Made by a program: the position numbers and the translations under genes
DNA from: Phorcus lineatus
Taxonomy: Eukaryota > Mollusca > Gastropoda > Trochida > Trochidae
DNA: 64,000 bases
Assembly (NCBI GenBank): GCA_921293015.1
Contig: OV121089.1
Span: forward strand, 46,881,220 to 46,945,219
Direction of reading: 5' to 3'
Shown: positions 1 to 12,110 of the stretch, one piece after another
Position numbering within the stretch: position 1 is the first letter of the stretch
Layout: the number at the start of each line of letters is the position of its first letter
Notes under the pieces: model-generated
What the model saw: only the letters and a program-made list of their open reading frames with translations
Told to the model about the DNA's origin: nothing
Databases searched by the model: none

Positions 1-348
1 TTTAAAATTCTTTTTGCTCTTGTCTGCAAGGCGATGAAAACAGTAAGTTCAGCGAATGGAGTTTGGAAACGTGCGCGTATGAATGTGAATCGGTCGTAAA
101 TATTTAGAGGTGATTATCGGCGAAATAATCACTCCAAAATTGATTGTGGTAACCAATCAGAAAGCAGTATTTTCATTCTAGTTTTCGTGTCATGTTAGAA
201 TGTGAATTCAAATTGTCATACGTAACAGGTGTAGAAGCCCGTGATTTGGCATAGAGCCAAATACGGGTGGGAAGTACAACTCAATATATACGACAGCAGC
301 GAAACAGCCACCTAATGGAAAGAAAGATGAATAAAAGGCTGTAGGCGA
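1..348. other. No gene seen
   Basis: AT-rich sequence without a recognised gene or repeat partner in this window. Confidence 0.5.
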
Positions 349-1510
349 CATAACATTCAGTGCCCTTCTGATAGATCAAAGCGGCACACATACCAAGACT
401 GCAAGCTTAAAATATTTACCATTAGATAGTGAACAGGGTAGCATTGTTATATTTTGGATCAAGCAATATGCATGAATACTAATTCTTGTAACTTTTGGGG
501 GTCGACTTCCTTTCAGGATTCGAATTTCACGAAGAGTCAAACAAAAACACCAGCTCTGACCGTACCATCATTCTTACAAGCGACCATCGTGTCTCCACAA
601 AGATGGTGGTCAAACAACCCACAGTAAAATTATTTTAAATTTGGAACTGTAAGCTGTAATTTGGCAAAGCTCCAAAGGCAGAGTGCATTACATACATGTA
701 TGTTTGCCTTTTAGATAGCGAGCCAATGTCACGTAGTACACATCGATTCAGACATAATCTAATTTATCAGCCAATGTCGCGTATAAAGCTACACATTAAT
801 ATAAATATATAATTGATTAGCCAATGTCATGTATAAAAGTGCTCAACTATACAAATATCTAATTTATCGGACCGAGTCACTGGTGGGATTCGACCCTGAT
901 TTAAGAAAACAAAAGGTATCCTGTATGTAATTCAATTTCTTTTATTGACAACAAATGAGAGAAAACAACAGACAAATATAATCATATCGCTTCAAATTCT
1001 ATTTCTATGTAACTACTTTTGTAAATTAAATTGTACTTATAAAATCTATCAATGCAAACATTCACAATATTTCAATCATTTACATTGAGTGTTAAACTCT
1101 TCTACTTATTGTGATCTTAAACCTTTAAGGATTATTCCAAAGAGTAAAGAGTTATATTTGATTTACCTGCGTTTAAGACCAGGCTAGGCGTTGTCGGCAA
1201 ACGTCGTGAGACACAACATGGGGCATGTACAATTACTAACAAACTTCGCCTCCACAGCTACCCGTTGTATCTGTAAGTTTTAAACAAATAAACGAAGACT
1301 TCTATATTGATTTTATCAACAACTGCAGTCTTGAGAGCTGTTAAGGGGTACAAAGTCTAGCTGTCTTGAGTATTGATTTACGGGAGTTATTTGATAACGT
1401 GGTTATAGCAAAATGCGACATTCATTTTACAAATAAAAAAGGGAAGAAGAAGTTTACATGGTCGAACTTAATTGTTACTTTCGTGTTCTGAACAAACGTT
1501 TTAATCAATG
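349..1510 (+). repeat. Duplicated non-coding block, copy 1
   Basis: It is colinear with 5135-6155 plus 6690-6790. Shared landmarks are GCCCTTCTGATAGATCA, CATTAGATAGTGAACA, GGGGGTCGACTTCCTT, GATAGCGAGCCAATGTCAC, TTATTGACAACAAATGAGA and GGGTACAAAGTCTAGC. No coding sequence was recognised. Between about 720 and 840 a short GCCAATGTC-containing unit is repeated three times in this copy only. Confidence 0.88.
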
Positions 1511-1859
1511 CCAGTTTTTTCTAGGCCTGCCTTATAAACAAAGAACCAATTAACATTATTTTGCTAATTTATTTGTCAGAAAAATATAGAAATACTTTCA
1601 TGACTATATGAACGTAAGTGTGTTAATCAAAACATGATGTAAAATCCTAATTTGTTCATTGTTGGTTGTGTTTACCACATTTATATGTAAAATGGAAACC
1701 TCTTCACCGTTTTCTTACAATGTCAACACTTAATTTTTACCATAAAGCATAATTATAGAAGATATTTGATTCTTTTATGATGATTTGTATACGCGAGACA
1801 CTCTGTGTTTATTTTATAATATAGCTCCATCTGACCCACCGATGAAAAGACTTAAAAAC

Positions 1860-2460
1860 GAGCAATAGTGGCAGTGATCTTTGATGGACTAGCTGACACT
1901 TTAACGTCACAACATAGAGTATTGTGACGTCATGTGTTCAGTGGTATTACACTTGTTTAATAGTGCTGTATACACATTACACTGCCGTATCTTACACAGG
2001 CGAGAATTAATCTCTATTCATAACTCACAGAATCATATCAAACAACAGCATGCTAATCGCCGACATAAACACTGCTGCCGCGCCAAATACATTGTGACGT
2101 CATACATAAAGATTTTGACGTCATTTGACGTCAATAAGCTAGCGATGTTATGTGAATAATATTCTAGATTTTTTTAACGGTGGATCATTGCCCGGCGACA
2201 AATGAAAAGAGAATACTAAACGACGTCCCGTTGCTTAATATGTTTATGAAACGAGTAAATTTTGTTATTAAACGAGCAAGAATGTCTAAAAAAAGGAAAG
2301 AAAATTACCAGAAAGAGATTACCACTGCTGCCGAGCCGTTACCATTGGACGACATACTTACAGATTGTGACGTCATGACATCAATCAGCACGCGATGCTA
2401 TGTCAAAATGTGCAATAACATTTAAGATCTATTAGACAGAGCTATGTTCAACAGGTGAGT
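1860..2460 (+). repeat. TGACGTCA-rich block, copy 1
   Basis: It shares with 18350-18440 and 18700-18860 the stretches GA(G/A)AGTACTAAACGAC, a CGCCGACATAAACACTGCTGCCGCGC-like segment and TTCAACRGGTGAGTAATAA. Perfect TGACGTCA octamers are at 1925, 2095, 2116, 2126 and 2368. The frame at 2180-2425 (81 residues, basic RARMSKKRKENYQKE) is not recognised and is probably chance or the relic of an exon, since GGTGAGT after it resembles a splice donor. Confidence 0.6.
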
Positions 2461-2704
2461 AATAATTACAATTATATGTATATAGCATACAATTCAAGTT
2501 AACTTTACTTTTATCGGCACTTAAATAAGCTGCGCTAGGTGCTGTCATCGTGAAAGTGTCTGCCAAACAGAAACGTCCTAGATGACTATCGAGGTCACCA
2601 TGAATACAATTAACGTCATTGCCGTTTTTGCGTCAAAACGAAACTGCAGTTGTTTATGACCAATGCCAAAAAGTAATATAGAACATAATATGATTTCAAT
2701 GTGT

Positions 2705-3410
2705 CATATATAGTGACGTCATCTAGTGTTCATGCAGAATGCTTTGTAATCATGAATTAACTGATTTGAAAAATGCAGCTGAAAAATTGGTTTTCTTGTT
2801 AAAGTAGAAGAAATTTTTTATCATATAAAAATATCATATAAAAAATACATAATTTTCTGCAGTTTGAGCGAAACCTGTAGCCAATGTTAAACGATTGTGC
2901 TGACAATAAATGTGGAACATACTTTGTGAACTGCTCACTGGTTTATCATGATTATGAAACTTGTGTTACGTATCGTTATATGATGATGTGATTATTTGCA
3001 AGTTCAACATTGTGTGATATTGTTGTAGTGTTACCTTGGCCACATAATTACTATGTTGTGATTTTATAGCCTAGATACTGTTCTAGAATCTTATGTGAAT
3101 TTCTTGAGTACCTGAGAGAGATCACAATGCTTTGTCCTCTTTGGAAGTTTCTGGAATATAGCAAACTTGTGGCTTGCTGTGGAAACCTAGACATTTACGT
3201 TCAGGTTTTTTCTTTCTACATCGGATTTCAGATCATTCTTTTTGGACACATATTCACAAGGCGGATACATGTAGAACTTACTAATTAGATTCATCTTATC
3301 GACTACTGTGATTTAAGTGATTAATAGTTTATTCATTTATCGTATAGTGACTCGTTTGATTTACCTCTTTGTATAAGCCCTTAGTGTAACCTTAAACTTT
3401 ATATGAATGA
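2705..3410 (+). repeat. Dispersed repeat, direct copy 1
   Basis: 2710-3130 matches 32340-32750 in the same orientation (CATCTAGTGTTCATGCAGAATGCTTTG, TTGCAAGTTCAACATTGTGTGATATTGTTGTA). 3060-3410 matches the inverted copy 10160-10560. No protein family recognised in any copy. Confidence 0.85.
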
Positions 3411-3514
3411 CAACATCTTTATCCTGAGAACGGGACGTTTGGACCCAGCTTTTTGTGTCGTTTTCAAGCAATGAGGATAGAATAGTGGAGGTTACATATA
3501 TCATAAAACCAGTG

Positions 3515-3730
3515 TCAATTAACAATATTTACTTGTAATTTTTCTGAATATAATTTTTATGAAGCTTTTGCTGAAAGATGTGTCTTGTCCAACTGATTGC
3601 AGGAAAAGACTGTCCAGCATTTTTTTCAAAACGTGTGCATCTTGTACTGTACTACTGCTGCTGCTATTGCTGCTGCTACTACTACTACTACTACTACTAC
3701 TACAACTACTACTACTACTACTACTACTGC

Positions 3731-3766
<36 letters not shown>

Positions 3767-4265
3767 TAATAATAATAATACTAATGCTACTACTTATACT
3801 ACTACTAATACTACTAATACTTATTATGATAAAATACTATTATTATTACAACTACTATTAATACTACTAATACTACTATTAATACTACTAATACTACTAA
3901 TACTTATTATAATAAAAATACTATTATTATTACTACCACTACCACCACTACTACTATTACTACTTCTACTTCTACTTTTTCTTATTCTGCTACTGCTAGT
4001 CCTGCTACATTCAGTAGCTTTAAAAAGTTTAGATACCGCCGGGGCAGTAGCTCAGCCTTTGAGAAAATATATTTTCTAAATTTATTCAACACCAATATAT
4101 ACTTTATTTGTAAACAATGATTCTTCTCAACGAATTTCTCTAAAAGAGAATTGTATATATATATATATATGAATTTGCAGACCTATCCTTTTGAACAAAA
4201 TGTATAATACATTAGACGCCAATCAACATTTTCTTTTTAAGGATAGTTTTTTATAAGACATTTAT
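3515..4265 (+). repeat. Duplicated block with expanded microsatellite, copy 1
   Basis: It shares with 10985-11430 the stretches GAAAGATGTGTCTTGTCCAACTGATT, GCAGTA.CTCAGCCTTTGA, CAACACCAATA and AATACATTAGACG.CAA. The trinucleotide tract inside it (3650-3990) is several-fold longer than in the other copy. Confidence 0.85.
3650..3995 (+). repeat. Compound trinucleotide microsatellite (CTG/CTA/ATA/ACT)
   Basis: About 340 bp of interrupted trinucleotides: CTG then CTA, then ATA/TAA, then ACTACTAAT-type mixes and CTT. Reading frames across it give poly-Leu, poly-Ile, poly-Thr or poly-Asn; these are not genes. Confidence 0.95.
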
Positions 4266-5134
4266 TAGAAACACTTACAAGCATTTAATCAAAATAAGAT
4301 TAAACGTATTTACACATATGAGACAATATAATAGGAATTCCATAGGGAAAATGTTCGAAGACTAACCTAAGGGTTTTTTTATGTGCAAATAAATTATCTT
4401 TTCTTACCACGAGAACACGGGTGTGTTGTAAACTACAAATCGCTTGCTATCGATCGCAGCGATTATCTGTTTCAAGGCACCGCTGAAGATAAGCTGCTTG
4501 TGAAAACACCTATCGCTTATCAGTGACGCTTACGCACATTTTTGCTGATGTCATGCATCAGGTCGATATTTCGAAGTGCCTTTTTCGGGAAAGTAGCGAA
4601 AGAATTCAAGTTATACTAAAAAATCTCTAAACAATTTGAATAGATGCCAAATGTTTATAAATGCTGCAGAAGGGTATTGATTTAAAAGAAGAAATTGTTG
4701 TAAATCGCTCTATATCACAGGTGTTGTTTTTCGCAACAGCAACGATTTATTGCTCAATTGTTTGTTGTTTACAACTGGATTTGGAAATCCGACATAAATA
4801 AGGGATCCGTCACAAATCTGAGTTCAATTATGACCAAAAGAAATGAGACTCCAAGAAACATATGATTTTCAATAATTTAAACATGACTGAAAAAAGAGCT
4901 GTTAAAGAAACTCATCACTTTATAACGATGTGTCATGATAAGAAGCACATTATACAGGTGAATAAACTGTTATCATCTCAACGGTAAGTAAAATTATACC
5001 TTTTGATGAATGTCTGTGAAAACATGACATTCACTATAGTAACCATATGTAATACTTCGGTTCACAAGATATGCAATAGTAAAAATTGGTTTACTATTTG
5101 GACAGTGTCAGTCAATACTACAGCTCTGACCATA
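4266..5134. other. No gene seen
   Basis: AT-rich non-coding sequence. A less AT-rich patch at 4410-4590 (ATCGATCGCAGCGATTATC) has no recognised homology. Confidence 0.5.
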
Positions 5135-6790
5135 CCAAGATATTTCACATTCAATGCCCTTCTGATAGATCAGACTGGCACACATACCAAGACTGCATTC
5201 TAGAAACATATACCATTAGATAGTGAACAAGGTAACATTATTATATTTGGGATCAAGCAGTGTGCATGATCATGAGTACTTATTCTTGTAATTTTTGGGG
5301 GTCGACTTCCTTCCAGAATTTGAACCCACACCCTCAGAGACACCAACAGCAGCCCTAACCCTACCGTCATTCTAACAAGCGACCGTTTGGTCTCGACAAA
5401 ATGATGGTGAAACAAGCGACAGTAAAGTTATTTTTACATTCAGTACTCCTCTTATAGTTGTCAATTGGCAGCTCCAAAAGATGAGTGCATTACACATATT
5501 TGCCTTTTAGATAGCGAGCCAATGTCACCTATAAAAGCACACAACAATACAAACTCATCTAATTTATCGGATCGAGTCCCTAGCGAGATTCGGTCCTAAA
5601 GTATTCTTTATGTAATGCAAAAATTCCCTTTCTATTATTGACAACAAATGAGACAGAACAACACATGAATATGATCATATCGATTCAAATTTCGATTTCT
5701 AAGTAAATACTTTTGTAGATGAAAGGGAGATGAATATAAACCAATAATTGTAAAATCTATCATACAAACATCCATGATACTTTAATCATTTATATTGAGT
5801 GAAAATCTCTGCTATTTATCATAATAATATGATATAAAACCGTCAGTACTTATTCCAAAGGGTAAAGAAATATGTTATATAACGTGTTGATTATGAAGAA
5901 CAATATCTTTGATTTACCTGAATGCAAGACTAGACTAGGCGTTTTCAGCGCAGGTCACGACATGGCACATGGACACTGACATCTCGCCCCAAACCCCAGC
6001 TACTCGTAGTGTATGTAAGATTTAAGCAAACAAACGAAGATTTATAAATATATCAACGCCTGCAGTCTGCAGACCTGTTACATTGTAACTGATAAGGGGT
6101 ACAAAGTCTAGCTTGTTTGGTTGATTTACGGGAGTAGTTTTATACCCTGGTTAAGTTAAGGAGAAAGACCGCGCACCAGGGATTTCCGTGGAAAGGGAGC
6201 CCGCTGCCCTAGGGAGCGGCCTAGGGGGAGGGCTTGCCCGACCCCGTGGCCGATCCCGAGGGCAGGGGCTTTCTTTCCACGGAAATCCCGTGGGCGAGGT
6301 CTTTTTCTGTCTTATATACCGACCTTTACATTGAAAATATTTAATTTTACCTCAAAATTAAAAAAACCCAAAATTTAAACCGTATAAACCTTTGACACGG
6401 CCCCTGAATTTGCTTGAGGCAAACCGTCAGCCTAGCCGTACGTGTAGCACGTGCGGCGTGTGCAGTTGGCTATATCACGCGGTACCCACGTGATTTTCTA
6501 TCATTCTTCAGTGCGAGGGCCTTACAAGGTTAGATAATGCCCTGCTGCGAGGGCCTTACAAGCGTTTATAAGGCCCTCCCAGCAGGGCATTATCTAACAT
6601 TTTAAGGCCCTCTCATGCAAAGTAGTGATCTTCCACGGGGATAAAGACTGACTTGAAAGGCTATTAACACACCCGGGAGGTATATAAACATTGTAAAGCA
6701 CTATGCGACATTCATAGTACAAATAAGGAAGCGAAGAAGTAGCTGACGTGGTCGGTCGTCTGTCGTGTAGTAACAAACGTTATAATTATA
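5135..6790 (+). repeat. Duplicated non-coding block, copy 2 (with insertion)
   Basis: Same landmarks as 349-1510, but split by a ~535-bp GC-richer insertion (about 6156-6690). After the insertion the copy resumes with ATGCGACATTCAT, as at 1415-1428. A weak third copy of part of this block lies at 15985-16215. Confidence 0.88.
6156..6690. mobile_element. GC-rich fold-back insertion with two large hairpins
   Basis: It is present in one copy of a duplicated block and absent from the other. The first inverted repeat pairs 6163-6197 with 6269-6307 around GGGATTTCCGTGGAAAGG. The second pairs 6511-6558 with 6568-6619; its core GTTAGATAATGCCCTGCTG is perfectly inverted, flanked on each side by GAGGGCCTTA/TAAGGCCCTC repeats. 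No ORF with a recognised domain. It is probably a non-autonomous DNA element; the exact ends are uncertain because no clear target duplication was seen. Confidence 0.7.
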
Positions 6791-8379
6791 GAATTAAACG
6801 AGCTTACCTGTGTGTGAAGTTTGATTGGAATTCTAGGAGTCAAGAACGGAGGAATTAAGTGAGATGTTGTGCATGCGTATGTCGTCAGTATTTAAAGAAG
6901 TGATTGGTCACAAAATTGTGACGGGTTGGGATATAATGGGAGGGCACTTAATTCCTTGACATGTACATGTTACAGAGTTGTCAGAACAAATTCACCTGGC
7001 AAGTTTTACATGACAATTGTCTTTTTTTGTCAGCTATAATTACTTTTTGATATATTTCCCATCAAGAGCACCTAGGGCATGAGGTACTTGCCAACGTTCT
7101 TCGAAATGTCTGGCTATTTGCTTCCACTCTTCTTTTGTTGTAGGCGTCTTCAATACCTCGTCTCTATAGGTATCAACGATAGCTTTGCAGACTAGGGGTA
7201 CCATACGTTGAACTGATGTCCTGCTAACCCTATAGGCATAGGCCACTGAGACTTTTAACCCTGCATCCAAAGAGGCTCTGTAGTTGCTGCCTTAACAACA
7301 ATGTGATGGCCTACTCTCTCCAAAATTTCGTCAAACAGCTCGATTGGCATTCGCATGTAGTTCTGTAACAAATGTGGATCTTCCTGCTTCAATTTTTGAA
7401 AAAGATGGTAGTACTGACTGTGTTCTTGTCTCTCCGAAGGGGTGAGCCACTCTCGTACCCACATTGCATGGCGTCGACGCCTTGTTCTCTTTCTTTTTTG
7501 ATGATGTCTCATGACAGCTAAAGTACAATCGCCGACCTTCTGCAGTTCTTGTTCTGTTTCATAAAACAAACCAGCAATCGGGACCATTTCATCTTCCATA
7601 TTCTCCAGGTCCTATCGGTATGCCAGTCGGACTCGGAAAGGCATGAATGCAGCTGCTCGCAGTCATTTTTATACTTCTGACCCGACAGGTCTTGCAAAAA
7701 GTTGTAATGAGGTCGCATTTATCTAAGCGGTCGTGTGAACTGTCGCCATGGTCGTACTCGAGTCGTACATGACTCGCAAATGTCGTAATGTGGTCTCAAT
7801 TTATCGCACCAAGCATCGCAACGGACGCCAGTTGATTGTAACTCGATTGCATGCTGATCGCAGAAACTGTGGCTGTGTTCTCAGCTTGGTCCTACTCACT
7901 CGCAAGAATAATCGCCAACACGGCTGTGTGATTGTCTGGGGACCTATTTACGATCTATCCGACCTGTCATAACAAACGCAACTCTCTCTCGGCTCACACT
8001 TTTTTGTCGCAGTGGAATCGTACAAGTAATTTGGTGGAAACAATAACGCTAAATTGTTGAAAATTGGACGCTAAAAAGTCTGCGACCGCTGCGATCAATA
8101 AGATCGCATATCGGTAGCGGTTCGGTGAAAGGGGGGGCATTACTTAAGCTCAAGCACGTAAGACTGTGTGTGGAGGGATACTATAATTTATGTATATAGT
8201 TTTATTATCAACACTTACTGTATATATATATATATATACTAGCCATAACATATGATACATCACTTTGATGTGAAATCATCATGCGCACAATCATTATACA
8301 ATTGTAATCAATGCCATAATGTATGTAACCTTACTTTATATATACAATTGTATAACATGTAATATGCCTGATATTTAAC
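6791..8379. other. Surroundings of the Harbinger relic
   Basis: Apart from the transposase fragment (7040-7599), 7620-8110 is rich in CG and in ATCG-type words, unlike its neighbours. It may be the non-coding part of the same element, but I found no terminal inverted repeats. 8218-8238 is a TA dinucleotide tract. Confidence 0.4.
7040..7599 (-). pseudogene. PIF/Harbinger transposase (HARBI1-like), truncated
   Basis: The first frame (7599-7255) has a basic RKRTRRRRHAMWVREWL region and FQKLKQEDPHLLQNYMRM followed by FDEILERVGHHI. The second frame (7270-7040) has DAGLKVSVAY, the helix RVSRTSVQRMVPLVCKAI, TPTTKEEWKQIARHFEERW and PHALGALDGKYI, the last containing the first catalytic Asp of the DDE_4 domain. 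The protein stops five residues later, so the other two catalytic residues are lost. Between SVAY and AYRV roughly 15-20 residues normal for the family are missing, and a frameshift separates the two halves. Confidence 0.88.
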
Positions 8380-9365
8380 TCAATGTGTGTTTAAGAAGTC
8401 AGTAGCTCCTGTTAATGAGTTTATTACCTATCATAAGAATGCTTGCATACATGTCCAAATGTCCATGTCTAAAGTTTAAAGGTTACTTTAATGTTCTTCA
8501 AAATACTTGAGTTAAAGTCATCGAATCACTTTTGCAAAGCAACTCACTTGTACTTATTATTCTTCATGAGCAAATATCTGATCACTTATACCAGTCTTTC
8601 CTGTCGCATTTGCAGAGATTTTCATTTTAATGACAAGTTTAAAGTTTTGGGTGATGCTGCTTATTGGTGTCTGCCGTTTCAGCCAGAGGGCACCAAATCA
8701 AGTGCACCCCAAAGCGAGTGCGATATACCGGAAATCTAATAATTGTATCGCCTATACTTGTGACATACGCATTCTTCATTGAGTTAATCACCTTTTTGTC
8801 CTTTCTGTATTCAAGCATTTGCTATTTTAATTGCATATTCAGCTGGTACATTACATTTGTTCTACGCAATGCCTTTGTGAAATGACTTGGTAAGCCCTAT
8901 CACTCGACAAAGTGATATCTTAAATTTCAAAATTGAGGTTTAAAATGCAAGCAGAGGTCTGAAAATTGATGCAAATGTTAGGGGAAAGAATGATGCAAGT
9001 GATGAACGTTTTGCTTGGTGTGCATTAAAGATTGCCTGCAAAAGTGATTCTATTACTCTAAATGTCCCACTATGCATGCATTGTACATCCCGTTATTCAA
9101 AATAGATAAATAAGAAACATTGAAATAATGTGAAGCTGTGATTATGTTAACAAAGATTGATTGATGGCCTCCTGTGATATTAACGATTATATTTATTTTT
9201 AGGAAAAAGATAACGAACCTAAAGTGAAACAATCCATATAAGTTCAAAGGATTATGTTTCACATGTCAAATTGTTTTTACCACGTTTATATTCTCACAAG
9301 TCCCCATATTTTGCCATGCGAGAATACAAAGATTAAGGTTTTGAAAAAAAACCGGTCAAAGCCCT
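8380..9365 (+). repeat. Segmental repeat, copy A (partial)
   Basis: It starts with CAGTAGCTCCTGTTAATGAGTTTATTACCT, matching 42700-42735 of copy C. It contains GAAATAATGTGAAGCTGTGATTATGTTAA (compare 27418 and 44941), then AAGTGAAACAATCCAT and GGTTTTG-AAAA-CGGTCAAAGC (compare 45225-45250). It is shorter than copies B and C and lacks the mariner relic. Small open frames here were not recognised. Confidence 0.75.
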
Positions 9366-10150
9366 CGCTCAAACATTGACTCAAACAAGGGGGTCCAGCT
9401 GATCCCGCTACTACTACTCAACTCTAAAATTAAGGGGCAAATGAAGGACTTGATGGGGGAGCTGATGTTCGAGCTCCGCAAGGATTTCCAAGTCTCGGCG
9501 ACCTCGTCTCACTCCGATGCCCTGATGCCCTGGACCAGGTTCGAGTCCAGGCGGTCAGTGCTCCAGGCCAACATGAGAAACCCCACACGGATCCCCTTGT
9601 CCACGCCTTGCACGTAGAGTGGGACCGTTTTCCGAGAAAGACACAGTCTTGTTGCCCTGATGTTGGGTTTCAGGGTCTGCTTCCTTCTCCTGAACGATGC
9701 GGTGTTGTAAACTGCCCAGTGTGAACTGCCGTGGCATATTCGACACTATATCCCAGTTGTAGGGGTCATTCCAGGTCGATCTGTTTGCGTCCGTAGTGAA
9801 GAAACAGACACCGGTGTACTGCTCAAGGATTCAAGATTCAGTAGCTCTTACATCCGATGCCTTCGCGATAGAATGGACAGAGTGCTGTGGGTCTGTGATC
9901 CCGAGGGTTCTGTAGCAGGTGAGCAGCCAACCGCCCAGACTTTTAGTGCTGTTAGCACTGCTACATTGTATGGACGGTGCAGAGCTGGCTTCCATAACTG
10001 CTCAGATTGTAATTGTCCGTAATCGACTCTAGGAGTGCAGTATTCCTGTATGAGTTGCAGACACAATACTGGCTTCAGGGAGGGATTCCGAGAACATTCA
10101 GTACGAGGCGCGCTGGTGTGGAACCAGCAAAATATTACCAAAAATAAACA
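9365..10150. other. GC-richer anonymous segment
   Basis: Base composition is clearly higher in GC than its surroundings and short frames on both strands look protein-like (plus, about 9440: MKDLMGELMFELRKDFQ; minus frames 9746-9555 and 10141-9848). None is recognised and none is long. It is probably an unidentified degenerate mobile element between repeat copy A and the inverted repeat at 10.16 kb. Confidence 0.35.
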
Positions 10151-10159
10151 AACCGTTGA

Positions 10160-10560
10160 AGGTTACAATGAAGGCTTACACTTATAGGTAAATCAAAATC
10201 AAATGAGTCACTATACGGTTGATGAATATATTCACCAAAGTACACTTACGTATCAAAGCACAGTAGTTGATAAGCCTGGGTAGTAAGTCTTGTGAATATG
10301 TATCCAAAAAGGCAGAGAACAGTGGTGCAGCAGAATGATCGTCAAATGTAGAAAAGCAGCAACCTGAGCGTAAATGTCTAGGTTTCCACAACCAGTCATA
10401 GGTTTGCCATGTTCCAGAAAGTTCCAGGCAGGACTCAAAACAGTTTGGTCTCTCAGGTATTCAAGAAATACATACAATATTCTAGAACAGTAGCCTGACA
10501 GATGAAATCGCCACCAAGAAGGCCGTCTTTCATGTCGTAAGCTGAAGTGACAAATCATTC
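10160..10560 (-). repeat. Dispersed repeat, inverted copy 3
   Basis: The reverse complement matches 3060-3410: ACTGTTCTAGAATATT, TGTGGAAACCTAGACATTTACG, ATACATATTCACAAG, CGTATAGTGACTC. An open minus frame of 101 residues (10558-10253) crosses it, but it is not open in the other copies and was not recognised. Confidence 0.82.
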
Positions 10561-10984
10561 AGGTCTCGGAAATTTGGGACTGATAACCAGTCTAGAACAA
10601 AGGAAAGTTCCCAACTAGCGCTGACCCGTCGCAAAGGCTAACGGATCCTGTCCACACCTGCCAAGAAATCCTGGACCAGGGGATGGTTGCCCAGAAGGGA
10701 CAGTCGAGTAGCCTATAACGGTGGCAGTAGCTTCAGGAACATAAACCAGCCGAAAAGTGATCCAGTAACAAGGGACATCTTGCTATTCTCAACTCTTATG
10801 TTACAATCAACAGATAGTAACTGAAAGAATTCCGGTTGATAATCTTTTCTCGACTTATCATGATGAAACTGATTCGTTGGCTGGATCATAGGTGACAGCT
10901 CATTACTTTGAATGGGGTTTCATCCCAGAGAAAAAAAAGAAGAGCAGCACCGTAAACTTTTTAACCTGAAATATGATGATACAT

Positions 10985-11430
10985 TTTTCAAAAGTGTGTA
11001 TTTATTTGTTATTTTTCAGAATATATTTTGAAGGAAGTTTTAGTTGAAAGATGTGTCTTGTCCAACTGATTACAAGAAAGACTAACAAGACTACTACTTC
11101 TACTACTACGACTACTGCTGCTACTGCTACGTTCAGTGTCTTTGATAAATTAAGATATCCTTTGGCACCAGTGCAGTACCTCAGCCTTTGATTGAAAGGT
11201 GATCGAGTGCATAGCTATTCTTTGAAACATTAAAAAATATAATTACAAAATTTATGCAACACCAATACCTATTTTATTTGTAAGCAATAATCCTCCTCAG
11301 CAAACTTCTCCAAAAGAGCATTTTATATATTTATTTATAGACATGTCATATTGGACAAAATATATTATACATTAGATGACAAACATTTCATTTTAAGGAT
11401 AGTGTTTATAAGAAATCACAACAAAAAGCA
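10985..11430 (+). repeat. Duplicated block, copy 2, short microsatellite
   Basis: Same order of landmarks as 3515-4265, with only about 40 bp of CTA/CTG-type trinucleotides (11085-11130). Confidence 0.85.
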
Positions 11431-12110
11431 TATGATGCATAACATGCGATAAAATGTATTTACACAATAAATTGAAGTAAGTTAATATATATAGGGAAAT
11501 TGTTCCGAGACTTACATATACTTTTCTTTTATCAGAAACATTGATTTTTGTGCACTTACAAACATCTCATTTGAAACAAATTGTATTTATAGAATGATTG
11601 CAAAATCAAAAACATATTTCAACTGTATTAAATCATTATTTTCAGGCAAATTTTCAAAGAAAAAAAAATTAAATTAATACATATATTTCAACATTATTTT
11701 CAAAGAATTTTTTTCCAAACAGGGTTGAATATTTACATTTACATATCTCGACTTTGAAAAGTGACAGAGTGTATTAACACGATGAGTGTAAAATATATAT
11801 ATCAGTGTACAAAAGACTCATACTAAAATTTTCAAAAAGGATGCTTTATTATAATCCCTATATTCATTTCGAAAAATGATCAAGTATCTTTTCAAAATGG
11901 GTACAAGATAAATACAGATATTTCAAAAATGATTACAGGGAATTGTTCAAAGCATTGACTCTTTACATTTCGACTCTCTACTTCTAAAATACAGGTCAAA
12001 TATTATTCTTAGTTATTTTGTTAAATCGAGTGATTTATGAATGTCACAAATTCTCTTTACTGCATAAATACATATATTTAAAAAATAAACAAAGATCTTT
12101 TCCAATTCCC
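11300..12110 (+). repeat. AT-rich degenerate tandem array, locus 1
   Basis: Diverged units of roughly 110-130 bp with landmarks TTTACATATCTC.ACTTTGAAA, GACAAAATGTATTTACA, AAATACATATATTTCA and GGGAAATTGTTCAAAGAA. It leads into the module at 12110-13080 and then the ankyrin pseudogene. Confidence 0.75.

Noticed and set aside
2180-2425. 81-residue basic open frame as a gene
   Set aside because: Not preserved in the related block at 18.35-18.86 kb and without a known domain; kept only as part of a repeat.
3559-4079. Overlapping open frames of 100 and 160 residues
   Set aside because: They translate a trinucleotide microsatellite into poly-Leu/Ile and poly-Thr/Asn; no real coding signal.
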